A stretch of DNA of 64,000 nucleotides from Tetracentron sinense (GCA_015143295.1 CM026573.1:7428434-7492433); one strand, 5' to 3'; counted from the first letter of the stretch, positions 23,927 through 38,500 are shown. Made by a program: numbers and translations. The notes: generated from the sequence alone by a model not told the origin.

Positions 23927-24166
23927 CTAATAGGACGTTTGGATTGAATTTTATTAATTAAAAATCAATTATGATAAAATAGATTTTGTAAAATAAATTG
24001 TCAAATAATTATTTTTTCAATTAATAATGTTAGGGGAATATGAAGTTGAGTCTATCATCTTCAAAATCCCCAAACACTATTATTTGACAATTAATTTTAC
24101 AAAATCAAATTTTATCAAAATTGATTTTTAACTAGTAAAATCTAAATCCAAATGCCACCTAAGGTG
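23927..24166. mobile_element. MITE of about 235 bp upstream of PI4K alpha
   Basis: The left arm (GTTTGGATTGAATTTTATTA, then TAAAAATCAATTATGATAAAA and on to AATTGTCAAATAAT) and the right arm are inverted complements for about 75 bp with scattered mismatches, leaving a 60-bp loop. The right end is CCAAATGCCACCT. It lies about 380 bp 5' of the PI4K start codon, so it may sit in the promoter. Confidence 0.75.
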
Positions 24167-24460
24167 CCATAAGGTGAATCCAAGCAACCACTCCCCCCGT
24201 AGAACACAAAAAAAAAAAACATTAAAATAAAGCTCATACAACTATACTTGTTTTGGTTATTAAAGATAAATATATATGGTTCGGGTCAAATTAGAGAGAG
24301 ACGGTTTGGGTCGACTCTTGACGGCCTAGTAACCGTATATTCTAGGACGCTGACAGGTAAAAAGAGGTAAGAACTGAGAGGCGCGAGATATATGTATGCT
24401 CTCAAAAACAAACTTTCAGAAAAGGCAAAGAACAAAGGCGAGACACAAAGGCAACACCAA

Positions 24461-24499
24461 ATGGAAATGAAGATCGATCGATCTTATTCTTCCCCGTAA
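24461..24499 (+). promoter_or_regulatory. Upstream ORF of 12 codons before PI4K alpha
   Basis: ATG GAA ATG AAG starts at 24461 and stops at TAA 24497-24499, 46 bases before the main ATG. It includes the 16-bp perfect palindrome AAGATCGATCGATCTT (24470-24485). If the leader starts upstream of here, this uORF could lower translation of the kinase. The transcription start is not visible. Confidence 0.4.
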
Positions 24500-24545
24500 G
24501 CCCTAGAATCCAATCTGCTCCCCATCTTTCTCTGTCGCTCTCGCC

Positions 24546-27500
24546 ATGGAAGCTCTGTTCGAGCTCTGCGACCTAATTGCTCAGAACCCCGTTCAATTTA
24601 CTGAGAAACTCGCTTGGATTTGCAGCAGATGCCCTCCTCCGGGCTATCTCCTCGCCGGATCTCCGACGATTTCCCTGTCTCAGCTCAATGCTGTGCTCGC
24701 CATCGCTAGATTTCTCTCTAAATGCCCTAACCAGAACGACATTCGCCCCAAATCGGTCGTCCTCGAGTTTCTCCGGTCAGTTCCGGCGTCGTTTCGACAA
24801 TCATTTTGGCCGCAGTCGTTCGGGATTGATTCTATTTCCCTGTTCTACTCTGAATTATTAGGTTATATTGTGAAGGCGACGGAGTTGTTGCCCGATTTTG
24901 CAACGGAAGTCGCTGGATTTATGGGAGAGATTATGATCTCTGCTGTTATTTTTATTGGTGATGGAATGGAAATTTCTAGGGTTTTCTTGACTGCCATGTC
25001 GCAGAATTTCCCGCCAATTAGTCCATCGGACGCCGAGAGGTTGGTTTCTTGTCTGTTGGATCAGTTTGCAATGGCTGGCGCTATTTCACCAAGAGAGGTC
25101 GTGCCGCCGAGCCCAGAGACGTCGTCGTCGCAGAGTTATCCGCTTGGCGGGAGCCATTTTCAACCGAATGGGAGTTCAAGTCCAGGAAATGAAGTGAGCA
25201 ATGTATCTGGTTCCTCAAACAGCTCAGCTTCGAGGTTGGCAGACGATGCCACCACTGTATCCTCAAGGGGAACTGGAGCCAATGGCGGTAGCATTGCCTG
25301 GAGGAGCAGCCTGGATCAGTTTGGTATGAATTCTGGGTTCAACGATGAAGGAGGAGGAGGAGGAAGTACAGCAATTTTGACGCAGCAAGTTGCTTCTTTT
25401 GAGGAGGAATCTGTGGAGAATTTGATGAAACAAGAGATAGGATTCAAATTGCTCGGGCACATTTTGGATAATAACCCCATCAAGCCCGAGCAATTAGAGC
25501 AGGTCAGGATTGCTGCGAAGAAGCAGCTACAATCTTTACTGGCTTTTCTTAAGGTAAAATTATTGGTAGATCAATCTTTTACTAGTTTTGTTTCTTTGGT
25601 TTTCTTTTCCTGTAATTCTGTTGTTGGTTTTCTGGGCAGATAAGGAAGCGTGACTGGACAGAACACGGGGCGCCACTTAAATCCAGAATCAACATGAAGC
25701 TGTCTGTTTTTCAGGCTGCAGCTCAGTTGCAAATTAAAAGTCTTGAATTTATTGATTCTGATGGGAAATCATCTAAGAGGATGTTGCTGGAGACTCTTGC
25801 ATTGCTGATAGATTCTGCAGAAGCATGTTTACTCTCTGTATGGCGAAAGTTTAGAATATGCGAAGAGCTATTTAGTTCTTTGCTTTCTGGAATCACACAA
25901 ATTGCCATCACTCGTGGAGGGCAGCTGTTAAGTGTTCTGCTCATTCGCCTCAAACCTCTTGTGCTGACCACATGTGCTCAGGTATGTATTTTGCGGGTTT
26001 CCAGATTTAACATCTCAACTCAGTGCACAATGTGGTATGATTTATGGTTTTTACTCACGGTGCTTGTTGAAACAGGCTGATATGTGGGACGGCAACAGCC
26101 AAGGAGCCATGTTTGAGAGTGTCATGAAGACAAGTTGCGAGATAATTGAATTTGGTTGGAACAAGGACCGTGCTCCTGTGGACACTTTTATAATGGGATT
26201 AGCTTCAAGTATTCGTGAACGTAATGACTATGAGGAACAGGTTAGTCTCTCAAATATTGGTAATTGGGTGATACAAATTTCTTAGCACGTGGGAGAGCCA
26301 GTTGGATCAGTGGGGAGTGGCTATGGGCCTTTTCTTCTTTAATTTTGTAGGAAGCTGTTCTTCTGTTATCTTGGTTGCTTTGCTACTTGGGTTCACTCTC
26401 TGTGATCCATCGTTCCTTCTCTCTTTGTAATCTTGTTGATTTTAATATAATTCTGATTACTGATAAAAAAAAGTGTTGGTAATTGGGTGATACACAGTAT
26501 ATTACGTACTATATATATATGTATATGTGTGTATATTTACACACACTCGGACATATATATGGGAGATGTTATTGTTCACGCCATGTGTGAATGTTAACAA
26601 ATAACAATCCTTCATGCAGGCTTGTTTGAATGGCATTGTTGTAATTATGGATTGAATCTTGGGCATTTTTACAAAATTAATTTCCCCCAAAATTACAAAA
26701 ATGCTACTCATGCTACCCTTCTTTACAAAACTTCCACTCTAACAAGCCTGCATGAAGCTTGATAACGTTCACGCACGACGATTCAATATTCCCATGGAAA
26801 CAAGGAGTCACCGTCTACTGACTATATTCTTAATTAGTCTATAGACGGAGAGGAAGTAACCCCCCCTTCCACTTACTATATTCTTAAATTGAGATCTAAG
26901 CAGTGGCACTTCAAGGGCCGCCTTCCACCTCAATACTGCCATGGAAAGAAGGATAAGGAATTTGAGTGCCTCACAAAAGCAAGCCTCAATGGAATCCAAC
27001 TCCTTGAGTGGACCAGAGAACCTTAAACACCACCCTACTCTCATCTCTATAGATATCACCTCGGATTTCCAAGAGAGCAGCCATAAAATCTAACTTCAAC
27101 CAACCATTTTGAAGGGGATAATGGGGATATTTTTAGGCTCGGTCACGCCACTGAAACTACATTCTGTCATCTCTCTGCAAATTCAACATTGAAGTGAATG
27201 AATTTTTGTTTGTTTTTAAACTTGATGATCCACTCCATCAACAATGTCTTCATATTCTTGGCTACCAATCTTCTGGGCTTGCTTTTACCTTAAAAATTAC
27301 AACAATTCTGCTCCTTTCATACTCTTAAAAGAAACAATAAGGGAAAAATTTCAATTGCCCCATAGGACAAGTACTCCATCCCTAGAACATTTCCACCATT
27401 TTGGTTAGGATAATCCAACCTATAACAAAGAGAGGAAGGGCATACTATAATGAGTTCGAAACATTCCACAATGGATAGGAAGGTGGTTGAGGCTTTGTTA

Positions 27501-30500
27501 CAGATGAGATTATCCCAGTGAAGCTTTACATAGACTGAATGGGGGAACATAATTTGTGTGGCCGACCCAAAATAGTTAGCATGAGGCACGGGCGATGATA
27601 ATAATTGGCGAAAGAAAATTAATACGTATGTGGAACTTGAATATACTTATTTGCTTGAATCTATCCACGGAATGGAGACCCATTTAACATTGCTAAATAC
27701 CTTGTAAGTCATTAAAATGCTGTACATTTCTTCCGAGCTGTCTTTCATCGCTAGGATCTGTTCAGGCCTATATTCTCCCGTTCTGTAGCCCTGCATTAGT
27801 CTTTCCATACTTTAGTTCGATAAAAAAGTACCACTTATTTGCATTGAATTTATTTTTCTGATAAAGAAATTGATATTGTATAAAAAAAAAACATATTTAC
27901 ATAAAATTTCATTTCAGATTGCTTCCTAGCATTTTGTTTAACATTCATATCCACCAATGTTACCTTCAAACAATAGAGATCTTATTACTTTTGCACATGT
28001 TTTACCAGAAAGTGATATTTGGCTATTAGCATCTCAGCTTTTGTATCTTGTAATATTCCTGGATACTTAAATAGGTTTGTTTTCTGATAATCTTGACTTT
28101 ATCTCGAGTTCTTTTTGCTACATTATGTCTTAACATACTTTGTATATGTTTTAGTTTCAACTTCTGATATCTACTGATCTTTCTTCTGCTTATTTAAAAA
28201 AAAATATATTTCAGGACAGGAAAGAGAAGCAGGAATTTCCTATTGTGCAGCTGAATATTATACGCTTGCTAGCTGATTTGAATGTTACTGTTAATAAGGA
28301 CGAAGTGGTAGAGATGATATTGCCTCTATTTATTGAAAGCTTAGAAGAGGGCGATGCTTCATATCCTAGTTTATTGCGTCTCCGAGTATGAAACCTTGTC
28401 TTCCGAGCATATATATGTTATTTAATGGATTTTCCATCCTTGTACCCATTTATTTTCTTCTGCCCCAACTTTTGGTATTATTTGGATAGTCACCATTCTC
28501 ATCAAATCTAAATGTGCATGCACACTCAATTTTTGTATTTAATTTTATTTTTTAACTATTGCAGCTTCTTGATGCTGTATCTCACATGGCTAGTTTGGGT
28601 TTTGAAAAGTCCTATCGTGAGACAGTTGTTCTGATGACGAGAAGCTACTTGAATAAACTTTCAACTATAGGATCTGCCGAAAGCAAAACATTGGCTCCCG
28701 AAGCAACTACAGAACGTGTTGAGGTTTGTTTTTAATTTAGGATGTTCTAGCTCTTGACATGAATTTTTGACATCACTGTTAACTTGCTTGACTATTTATC
28801 CTATAAAATAGATGCTCACTGGTTCAATCACATTCTAGACTCTTCCTGCAGGATTCCTTCTGATTGCTGGTGGTCTTACCAGTACTAAATTACGCTCCGA
28901 CTATCGTCACCGGTTGTTATCTTTATGCTCAGATGTAGGGTTGGTTGCAGAGTCCAAAAGTGGAAGGTAAAACTCTATCTATCTAAAAACAAAGGACACT
29001 ATGTCATGAATTGCATATATTGAATCACCTGAGGTTGTTAAGTGCTCATGGAATTTATACTCTTACAGATTTGTGGATCTGGTCTTACAATGCTTGCTAC
29101 AACTATTTATTTTTCTTCGTTGATATAGTTGTTCAGAGTCTATACCTGATTCCCCAACCTTTGCAGGAGTGGAGCAGATTTTCTGGGGCCTTTACTTCCA
29201 GCTGTTGCTGAAATATGTTCTGATTTTAATCCAACCGTAAATGTGGAACCTTCACTTTTGAAGTTGTTTCGCAACTTATGGTTCTATGTCGCTTTTTTTG
29301 GCTTGGCGCCTCCCATTCAAAAGAATCAGCTTCCAAAAAAATCAATTTCCACTACCCTGAATAGCGTGGGAAGCATGAGTGCCATTGCTCTTCAAGCTGT
29401 GGGTGGGCCATACATGTGGAATACTCAATGGTCTTTGGCTGTCCAGCGTATTGCTCAAGGGACTCCACCCCTTGTAAGTAGATGATAAGACGCACCTGCA
29501 CGATATCACTGCTTTTCGCTTTGTCTAGTATCAAAAGCTGTTAAGACTTTAGAGTTGGATTTGGTAGTGCGTTACATGTTCTTCACCTTGTCTTCTGAAT
29601 GCTGCTTTCACATATTGGAAATGCTGCACCAGACTGCAAATTTTGTGCCGTATGTAATGTTCACTTTAGTGTGAATTCAAAGTTTGTGCATCTCTCCTGG
29701 AAGTCAGTGGTGTGGTCTCTCCTCCCTGGGGTGATTGTGTGGTCTATTTGGAAGGAGAGAAAAAGGCGCGTGTTTGCGGATGTGGCTCTTCCTTTAGACA
29801 GGATCCAGCGGGGGGTTTGCTATCCATCTCTGAGTGGGGATCCGTATGGAGAGCTCTTGAGGACTCCGGGATCTCACTGCCCGCTGTATTCTAGTCCTTT
29901 TTCATTAGCGTGGGGATTATTGTTATCTTTTCTTCTGCTTATAATTTATATGCTTATTGGTCTTACTCTTTGTAGCTTCTTCCTTGGTTCACTTTCCGTG
30001 AGCCCTTTTGTTTCCTACTTTTTCTCTTATTGATGCAAATCCTTTGATTGCTGATTTAAAAAAAAAAAGTTTGTGCATTTTTCCATTTCATCTGAAATAC
30101 TCTCTCATGTCATCTAGTTTCTAAGGTACCTATGCCTGTGCATTCAGAAAAGCTTCATTGACTTCATGTGATGATCTAATTACTGAGAACATGTGGAGAG
30201 TAGTTGTGGGCAACTCAGATTAACTTATAAGAGTTTGGAACTTAAACTAACATATAAGAGTTCATTAATTTATGGATATAACGAGATACGGTTTATTTAT
30301 TTTGTTGAATTTTTTTTAGAGCCTTGACGGGAGTCACGTGAAAATGTGTTTCTTCCAGGTTGTCAGCTCAGTGAAATGGCTTGAAGATGAGTTGGAACTC
30401 AATTCTCTTCACAATCCTGGGAGTCGTCGAAGTAGTGGAAATGAAAAAGCTGCTTTAGCCCAAAGAGTTGCTCTTTCTGCTGCTTTAGGAGGGCGAGTTG

Positions 30501-32544
30501 AGGTTTCAGCAATGAGCACAATTTCAGGTCTAAGTTATTTTTCGGTGACACAAATGAGGTTTCTTGATGTTGTCTGGATGTTTTGCTTGTCGATGCCGAA
30601 ATCGTGGTTCACATCTCGAATGTTAGCTTGTCTTGGATTTTGCCTTAGTAGATTTCATCTGCACCAAGATTTTTGAAATAAGATTTCATAATTGGATTTT
30701 CGAGATTAGTTTTGGTGTTGACATATTGCTTCCTGTTTTCGGTAATTTATTTACAGGTGTTAAAGCAACCTATCTCCTTGCGGTAGTTTTTTTGGAGATA
30801 ATACGTTTCAGTAGCAATGGTGGTATCCTTAATTGTGATGCTAGTTTGACAGCTTCTAGAAGTGCCTTCAGCTGTGTGTTTGAATACTTGAAAACACCAA
30901 ATCTGATTCCGGCTGTCTTCCAGTGTTTAACTGCGACCGTCCATAGGGCTTTTGAAACAGCAGTGTCATGGCTGGTATTTCTTCCCTTTTTATAAGGCTT
31001 CTTTGTTCTGTCCTTTACATTTGTTAATGTTATCTCGTATATTGTGTTTTTTTTTGGAAGATGTAATTTGGATAGAGGGACATTGTCCATGAAGGATGAC
31101 CTTGAAATAAATAAAATGATTTGATTATTTTGTTTGCACTCTTATCATGCATTACAATAATTAAATAAGTTGGGTCGAAGTGTCCTTATTGCATTATGAT
31201 CTTGTATTCCATTTTTGTGAACATCAAGATGGTAGAAAGATATTGGAATTGGATGTCAACTACTGTCTTCGCAAGTAGTTTATGTACATGTTTTGCTTGC
31301 TTCAAGGAGTTGGAAAAAATTCACCTTTTGTGAGACCCTCTCCCCCTACCCCCTTCTTTATCTCTCCATGTCAGTTGAAACCCTCTCGCTCTATGTCTCC
31401 CCATTGCTGTTTAAAATTTAAATATTCTCCATCTTTTTTATGTTTGCCTATGACTGTAGTTTGACTTCAATAATCCTAGTCACAACTAACTTCTTTTCCT
31501 TGTGAAATATGGTTCTCTCTCTCTCTCTATATATATATATACTAGCGGGTGGCACGTGCGATGCACGTGAGAGCAAGGGGAAGGAGTTAACTACAGTTAA
31601 TAGGAGTTAAAAGGGACACGTGTTAACCCGCGGGTGCGATTGAACTCGCTAGTGGCACGTGCGATGCACATGAGAGTGAGGGGAAGGAGTTAACCATAGT
31701 TAATAGGAGTTAAAAGGGACACGTGTTAACCCACGGGTGTGATTGAACTCTCCCCGAGTTCAATCACGATTGGCTGTGATTCTAAATAGATAGATGAGCA
31801 AGGGGTAGTTTGGAAATTAAATCAAAGGCAAGGGGTAGTTTGGGTTTTAAAGCAAAACATTAGATCAAAATTTTGTTTTATATAAGGGTAGTATAGGAAT
31901 TTCGTAAAAATCATCTACGCCTGCCTCTCCCATTATAATAGTAAAGATATATATATAAATATATACATATATAAGGTGAGTTACATATGCGTGAAGCATA
32001 GGCAGAGTTGCCTATGCCTCACGTGTTTTTATAATACGTGGTATGTTTTTGAAAAAAAATTCAATGTGCAGCCCCCACATGTGCATCACCTCACAAAATA
32101 TTAGCTGGATGGAATGATCGTAGGCTATCCAACATTAGACCTTTTAGGGTGCTGGGCTAAGTGACGTGGCCCATGGAAAAAAATGTTTGCTTGGACGACA
32201 TATGATCATTCGATTTGGCTGAATTTTTTTTAGGTGGCATGTGTGGGATACCTGCACGTTCTATTTTTGCTTTATGGGTAAAAAAAAATGCCACATTGCC
32301 ATGTGTCATCAAAATGCGTGACACATAGGCAAGGTTACTATTCCTTTCATTTGCGTCATGACTCGTGCATATATTACCCATTTTCATATATATATATATA
32401 TGTATATACATAGATACATACATCCATATACCGATTTTTGCAATGATTGCGGCTCAAAACCGACACATTTCCCCTCTAAGATGATTCAAACCCATCTTCC
32501 ATACTTAGAAAGGCTGTTTAAAACGCCCACCATCTCTACCTGAC

Positions 32545-32581
<37 letters not shown>

Positions 32582-35500
32582 TATAATATGCACACACACA
32601 TGTACTGATCATTGCAATGGTTGCGGCTCAGAACTGACACATTTCCCCTCTAAGATGATTCAGATCCATCTTCCATACTTAAAAATGCTGCTCTAAAAGT
32701 GGGTCCCATCACCCAGTGTTGCACCAAAATGGATAAAATCACGAGTTCTACGATCTACAAAGAATAGAGAAAGTAAAAACAGGAAAAACAAACAACCAAA
32801 AGACAAGGATTTACATGGTTCCTCACGTTGTGTGACTATGTCCATGGGCGAAGAGCAATTCAGAGAGCTTCCACTACCAATGAATTTTAATATGTAATTA
32901 ATTCATGCCTTGCATCATATAAATAGACTCTAAACCCTTCCATGGTTCAAAATATCGAGGAAGATGATATTAGCAGGGTAATGCGATGTGTTAATAGAGA
33001 AGGGAGGATGATGCTAGGAGATTCACATCCATCTGTCACCAGTCAGCACATGTTAGCAGGGTAATGCGATGCCCAATTTTCTTGCTAAGGGTTCTGTCGA
33101 TAAAATTATGTTTGTATGTAGGAAAATCCTTCCCCTACACTCTGTAACTTCTTTTTTTGCCAATAAAATACAATTATTAAAAGAATTGCTCCTGCATAAA
33201 TTCATAGGCATGTAATTTAATTATTAATGATTATATGAGTCAATTTTCCCAAGACATCAATTTTTGTTAATAATTTAAGTTCTTAATATATACACACACA
33301 ATGTTTGTGAAGATATTAAAACAGGCACTATGATCAATGCTTAAGTGAGTAACAATTACCTGAGGTTAACTATTGTTACTAGTGCAAGTGCATTGGCTCA
33401 AAGAGTTGATCTATAGCATTAAAATTGGTGCTGAAGTTCTTTAATTTTGTTTCCGATTTTGAACTTTATCTGTTTCTCTCTCATATTCTGTCACACACAC
33501 AGTCATTGTTCTCTTGCTCTTCTTCTTAATCAGAGGTTCCTCCCCTCCACGAGGGGAAGCCACTGGTTGGACCCAGGGATCAGTACGAGGCCAAAAAGGG
33601 GTTGCCATACTGGCAAACCCTTGTCAGGCGTACTGATTTAAAGAACTTGTGGCTAAATCTTGCTGCAAGCTCTTTTTGAGCCCCGAAAGGGGAGCCTTTA
33701 TCAACAGGGCCCTCCAAGTCCATGCAGGGACCAGTTGTTGGGACTCGCCGTCAGGCCGGACGCTTGTGTTAGAGAACTCCCAAAAAGGGACTGCCACAAT
33801 GGCAGACCCATGTAGGGTCTAGACACAGTCATATTGACTACACTCTCCTAAACTAGTAAAGTTCTAAGGAATTGGTGGTCATCACTGCAAGCAATGTCTC
33901 ATTTTTGACTTCTTACTTCATAATCAAGTTTTTTTTTCTTATGATTTTTCATTTCAGTGAGCTCATCCTGTGTTTTGGTTGACATTCTACAGAGTTACAA
34001 ATACAATATGCTCTTGCCCAATACTGTAATTGATTTGTTAGTCTTCTGTTTCTAGAGCTTGCTATATACACAATGGTTTTGACTTTTGACTGATAAATGT
34101 AATTGGATTTCCAGGAGGACCGAATATTTGAAACTGGCAATGAAGCTGAGATTAGGGAGTCTACTCTTTCTTCTCATGCCCGCTTTCTTATAAAAAGCAT
34201 GTCCCATAGGGAGCAACACATTAGGGATATCTCTGCTAGCTTGTTGATTCAATTTAAAGATAGGTTTCCACAGGTAAAACTATATTGACAGTATTATTCT
34301 TTTTTGCATGCCTTCTTAGACACTGTTTGTTTATTATACCTGAACAAATGGATTTATATTGCATGCAGGTTTTGTGGAATTCCTCTTGTCTGGATTCGCT
34401 GCTGTTTTCAGTTAATAATGAATTACCTTCTGCTCTTGTAAATGATCCTGCTTGGGTAGCTACAGTTCGTTCTTTGTATCAAAGGATTGTCCGGGAATGG
34501 ATCACTAATGCACTTTCTTTTGCTCCGTGCACTAGCCAGGGTCTTCTACAGGTTTGCTAACAAAACTCATAAAATTTTACAAAGGGAAGTCAATGTGAGG
34601 TGATTTAGTTGCTCTTTTGTTTATGAATGCCATTTATATTCTCAACTCTATGAAAATTTTCATCATATGGAAATCATTTGTTGGTAGGTCATATTAATAT
34701 TCTCACTATCCTTTTAGACTCAAGCAAGATGGGCTTGATTCGATGGCCTCTCGGAGGATCAACGGGAGAATCTTGAGAAGCCTTTTGAGGAAGCATAAAT
34801 TTTTAGCATCATCAAAAGCATGAAATGGGACAAAACTCCGGGACCAAATGGATTCTCTACGGTGTTCTTTAAAGTATGTCGGGAAATTGTCAAAGTGTTG
34901 AGAGAATTTCATGAACTAGGGAATTTCAATCTTGTATTGAATAGCTCCTTCATTGCCTTAATCTAAGAAAGAGGGAGCCCGCGAGCTTAATGATTTTTTC
35001 CTAATTAGTTGGCAGGGAGTATATAAAATCGTGGCAAAAACCAAAAAGCTTAGCTTCGAGGCTGAAGGTATTCATGGGTTCCATCATGGCATCATCTCCT
35101 TGCCGCAAGGGTCTTTTGTAAACGACAGACAAATCCTAGATCGCATCATGATTGCTAATGAAAGCGTAAATGAGAAGAAAAAGGTTGGGGGTCTCTAGGA
35201 GTTTTATGTAAAATTGACATCTAAATTGGGAATTTTTGGACTACATCACAGGGAGAATGTGTCTTGCCCTTCGATGGAGGTAGTGGATGAAAGCATGTTA
35301 CTTGACTGTTATCTTCTCTGTCCTAGTTCATGGGACCCCCGCAGCTTTATGAGCTCCAAGGGGCTGAGACCATTGTTACCAAGTTCTCTGATTTTTTAAA
35401 AAAGCCCCGAAAAATACCCGACTTTTTCGTCGAACGATTAATTCATGAAGTATTTGCGAGTTTTAAGAAAAAATAGCAACTTTTTCAAAGAGACGCAAAT

Positions 35501-38500
35501 TTTGCAAATTAAACACGAATAATTTACCAACTTTTTAAAAAAGTCCTAAATAAATATCTAATATATGAAATATATTTGTTTATAATTTTCATAATTAGTC
35601 AACTTATTTTATATTTTTTAATTCCTCACCTGACATTTTCCCGATTTATTTTCGAAATTTCCGAATTTTGCCCATTTTTCCATAAATTTTCCCTATACGA
35701 ATAATTCATGAACCCTGATGGACTTCCTTGGAACCAAAGGGCAGATAAGCGCAAGTATCATCTTGTTCACTGGAGTGTGGGATGCTAATCCATAGATGCA
35801 GGTGTATTGAATATATGCCCTTTGATCCTAGTCAACGAGGCTCTCCTAGGCAAGTGGCTCTAGCAGTTTGGGACCAAGAGAGAGAGCCTTTGGAGAAGAG
35901 TAGTCTCGATTAAATATGGGCATTCATCTTGGTAAGAACTGAAAGGGGTCAGAGCCCCCCCTGCCCAGAGTTGGGTTTTGGAGAGGTATCATGGCTGGGT
36001 GGGAGGAGTTCTTCAAACATATTCATTTCTAGGTAGGTAGAAGGAACGGTGTTAGATTCTGGGATGATAGGTGGTGTTGCTTTCTGCCCTTAAGGAAGAC
36101 TTTAAATTTTTGTGGTCTCTAGGTGCTGACAAGAATGCCTCGGTGCAGTCGTGTCTTGAGTCCATTCTAACTTTAGGGTGCAATGTCCTACATTGAGGCA
36201 GAATCTCAATGATTGGGAGTTTGAAGACATTGTTCGTCTGTTGAGGATTCAGTCTCCACCTTCCCTCCTAGGGATGTACGTCTGTGGCCATGCAACAAAA
36301 AGGGCCACTTCTGAGTGAGATCCTTCTACCGTGTTTTGCTAGTGGGCTCGAGCCTCCCTTTCCCTTGGTTTGGAAGTCAGGCATGCCTCCCAAAGTATCT
36401 TTCTTCCTTTGGACAACACTCAACAGCCTTGGACAAGATTCTTACAAGTGACTACCTGATGAGCAGAGGATGGAGGATGGCTAATGGCCTTTTGCCTTTT
36501 AGGTTTGGTGTTATTTCTTGTCCTGTTTGGGGATCAATTGGGTCTTCTCCTTCTCCTTTCGGGACTTTATATCCTGTCGTTCCTCAATAAAGGTGGGGTG
36601 GGGGAGGGGTTCGATGTTGGGGCATTACTTTTGGCAGCTGTAGCATGGTCCTTATAGAAGGAAAAGGAACTCTAGAGCGTTTGAGGGAGTGTTCTCCGGC
36701 AGAGTCTGCCGCAGTATTGGCAAGCTACTGATGTGTTGGTGCTCTATTCGAGAAGGGTTTGATGTAGCGGGGTTTTATATATTTTTTTGTCACCAGAGAC
36801 TACTTAATTTCTTTGTAGGATGTTTAGGGTTGCTTTAGCTTATTTGCCTTCTGGAACAATGAGTTTTATGTCTTTGCTTGAATGCATATCCAACTTCAAT
36901 TTCTATCTTGTTACTTCCATTTCTTAATTTTGTTTTTTACTTTTAATTTTTTACAATAATCTGCTGGTAGTATATATCGAGATAGAAACTTATATGACGA
37001 CTTTTCATCGTTTGTTCATTATTTCAGTGTGAAACCATAATCTATTATAAGATAATTACTGTAAATATTATAACTGAAAAAGTAACCACTGCACAAGTGA
37101 TTTTTATATACGTCTCCCTTGCTTCTAAATGGTTATTTCAGGAAAAGCTTTGTAAGGCAAACACATGGCAGAGAGTACAGCATACAACTGATGTGGTTTC
37201 TCTTTTATCCGAAATGCGGATTGGTACTGGAAAAAATGACTGTTGGACTGGCATACGGACAGCAAATGTTCCTGCAGTTATGGCTGCTGCAGCTGCAGCC
37301 TCAGGAGCCAACTTAATATTGACAGAGATCTTCAACTTAGAGGTGCTTAAAACCGGTATAGTCAGTGCAACAGTTAAGTGCAACCTTGCTGGGGAAATTG
37401 CTGGCATGAGAAGGTTGTATAACAGCATTGGTGGTTTTCAGTCTAGCGCTACACCAATGGGCTTTGGGCTGGGTCTCGGGCTTCAAAGACTGAGATCTGG
37501 AGTGTCTCCTCAACTAACACAGCTTGAAAGTGAGTCATTTAATGAGATTCTTCTTACAAAGTTTGTAAGGATACTTCAACAATTTGTTAACATTGCTGAG
37601 AAAGGTGGGGAGATGGATAAGTCATCATTTCACGAAACATGTTCCCAGGCAACTGCATTACTTCTCTCACATCTGGTAAAGATAATTTTTTATATCCATA
37701 GTCCCTCCTGTCTATGTTCTCGTACTCATTATGTTTCTTAGCACGAAAGATTTGATTTTGAATCCATTTTCTTCTTCTTTCTGAATATAGTGTAGTAATT
37801 TTTTTTCGAAGGGTTCTGACTCAAAATCGAATCTAGAAGGCTTCTCTCAACTTTTACGACTTCTTTGCTGGTGTCCGGCTTATATTTCCACACCCGAAGC
37901 AATGGAGACTGGCGTATTTATTTGGACATGGTTAGTCTCTGCTGCACCTCAATTGGGGTCTCTTGTCCTTGCAGAGCTTGTTGATGCCTGGTTGTGGACA
38001 ATAGATACAAAACGAGGTCTATTTGCATCTGAAGTGAAGTATTCTGGACCTGCTGCGAAATTAAGGCCTCACCTTTCTCCTGGGGAGCCAGAAGTGCAGA
38101 CTGACAAAGATCCAGTTGAAGGAATAATTTCTCATAGACTATGGCTTGGGTTTCTTATTGATCGCTTTGAGGTTAGGATTTATTTATTGTTTAAATCATG
38201 ACGCTGTCTATTTTATGTGATTTAACTTTCTCTTGTACTTCAATCTGTCGTATTATTCCGAAATAGTTATTTCATATTTATCCGCTTAGCAAGTTAGCTT
38301 GTCTGTATACTCATTCAACAGTGATGTTAGCATGGAGCTTTCTGCACTTTTTATAGATTGTGGTTCCCGGTTATGTTGACATCTGAAAATTCTGTTTGAC
38401 ATATTGGCCAAGAACTTGGACTCCTTAATGGGGACTAATATACTGGAAAGTTTTATGTAAACTTCTGTGTTGCATATCAAGAATGAGGGCTTCTTTGTGA

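Larger units (their letters stand above)
30975..34114 (+). other. PI4K intron 9 (3.1 kb), repeat-rich
   Basis: Contains a possible Helitron-like tandem (31542-31750), two hairpins, a 110-bp direct duplication, TA microsatellites (32384-32402, 32547-32577), an LTR-like piece (32717-32990), a possible LINE tail near 33150-33175 (TGCCAATAAAATAC) and a GC-rich block (33540-33860). No coding potential beyond these. Confidence 0.6.
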
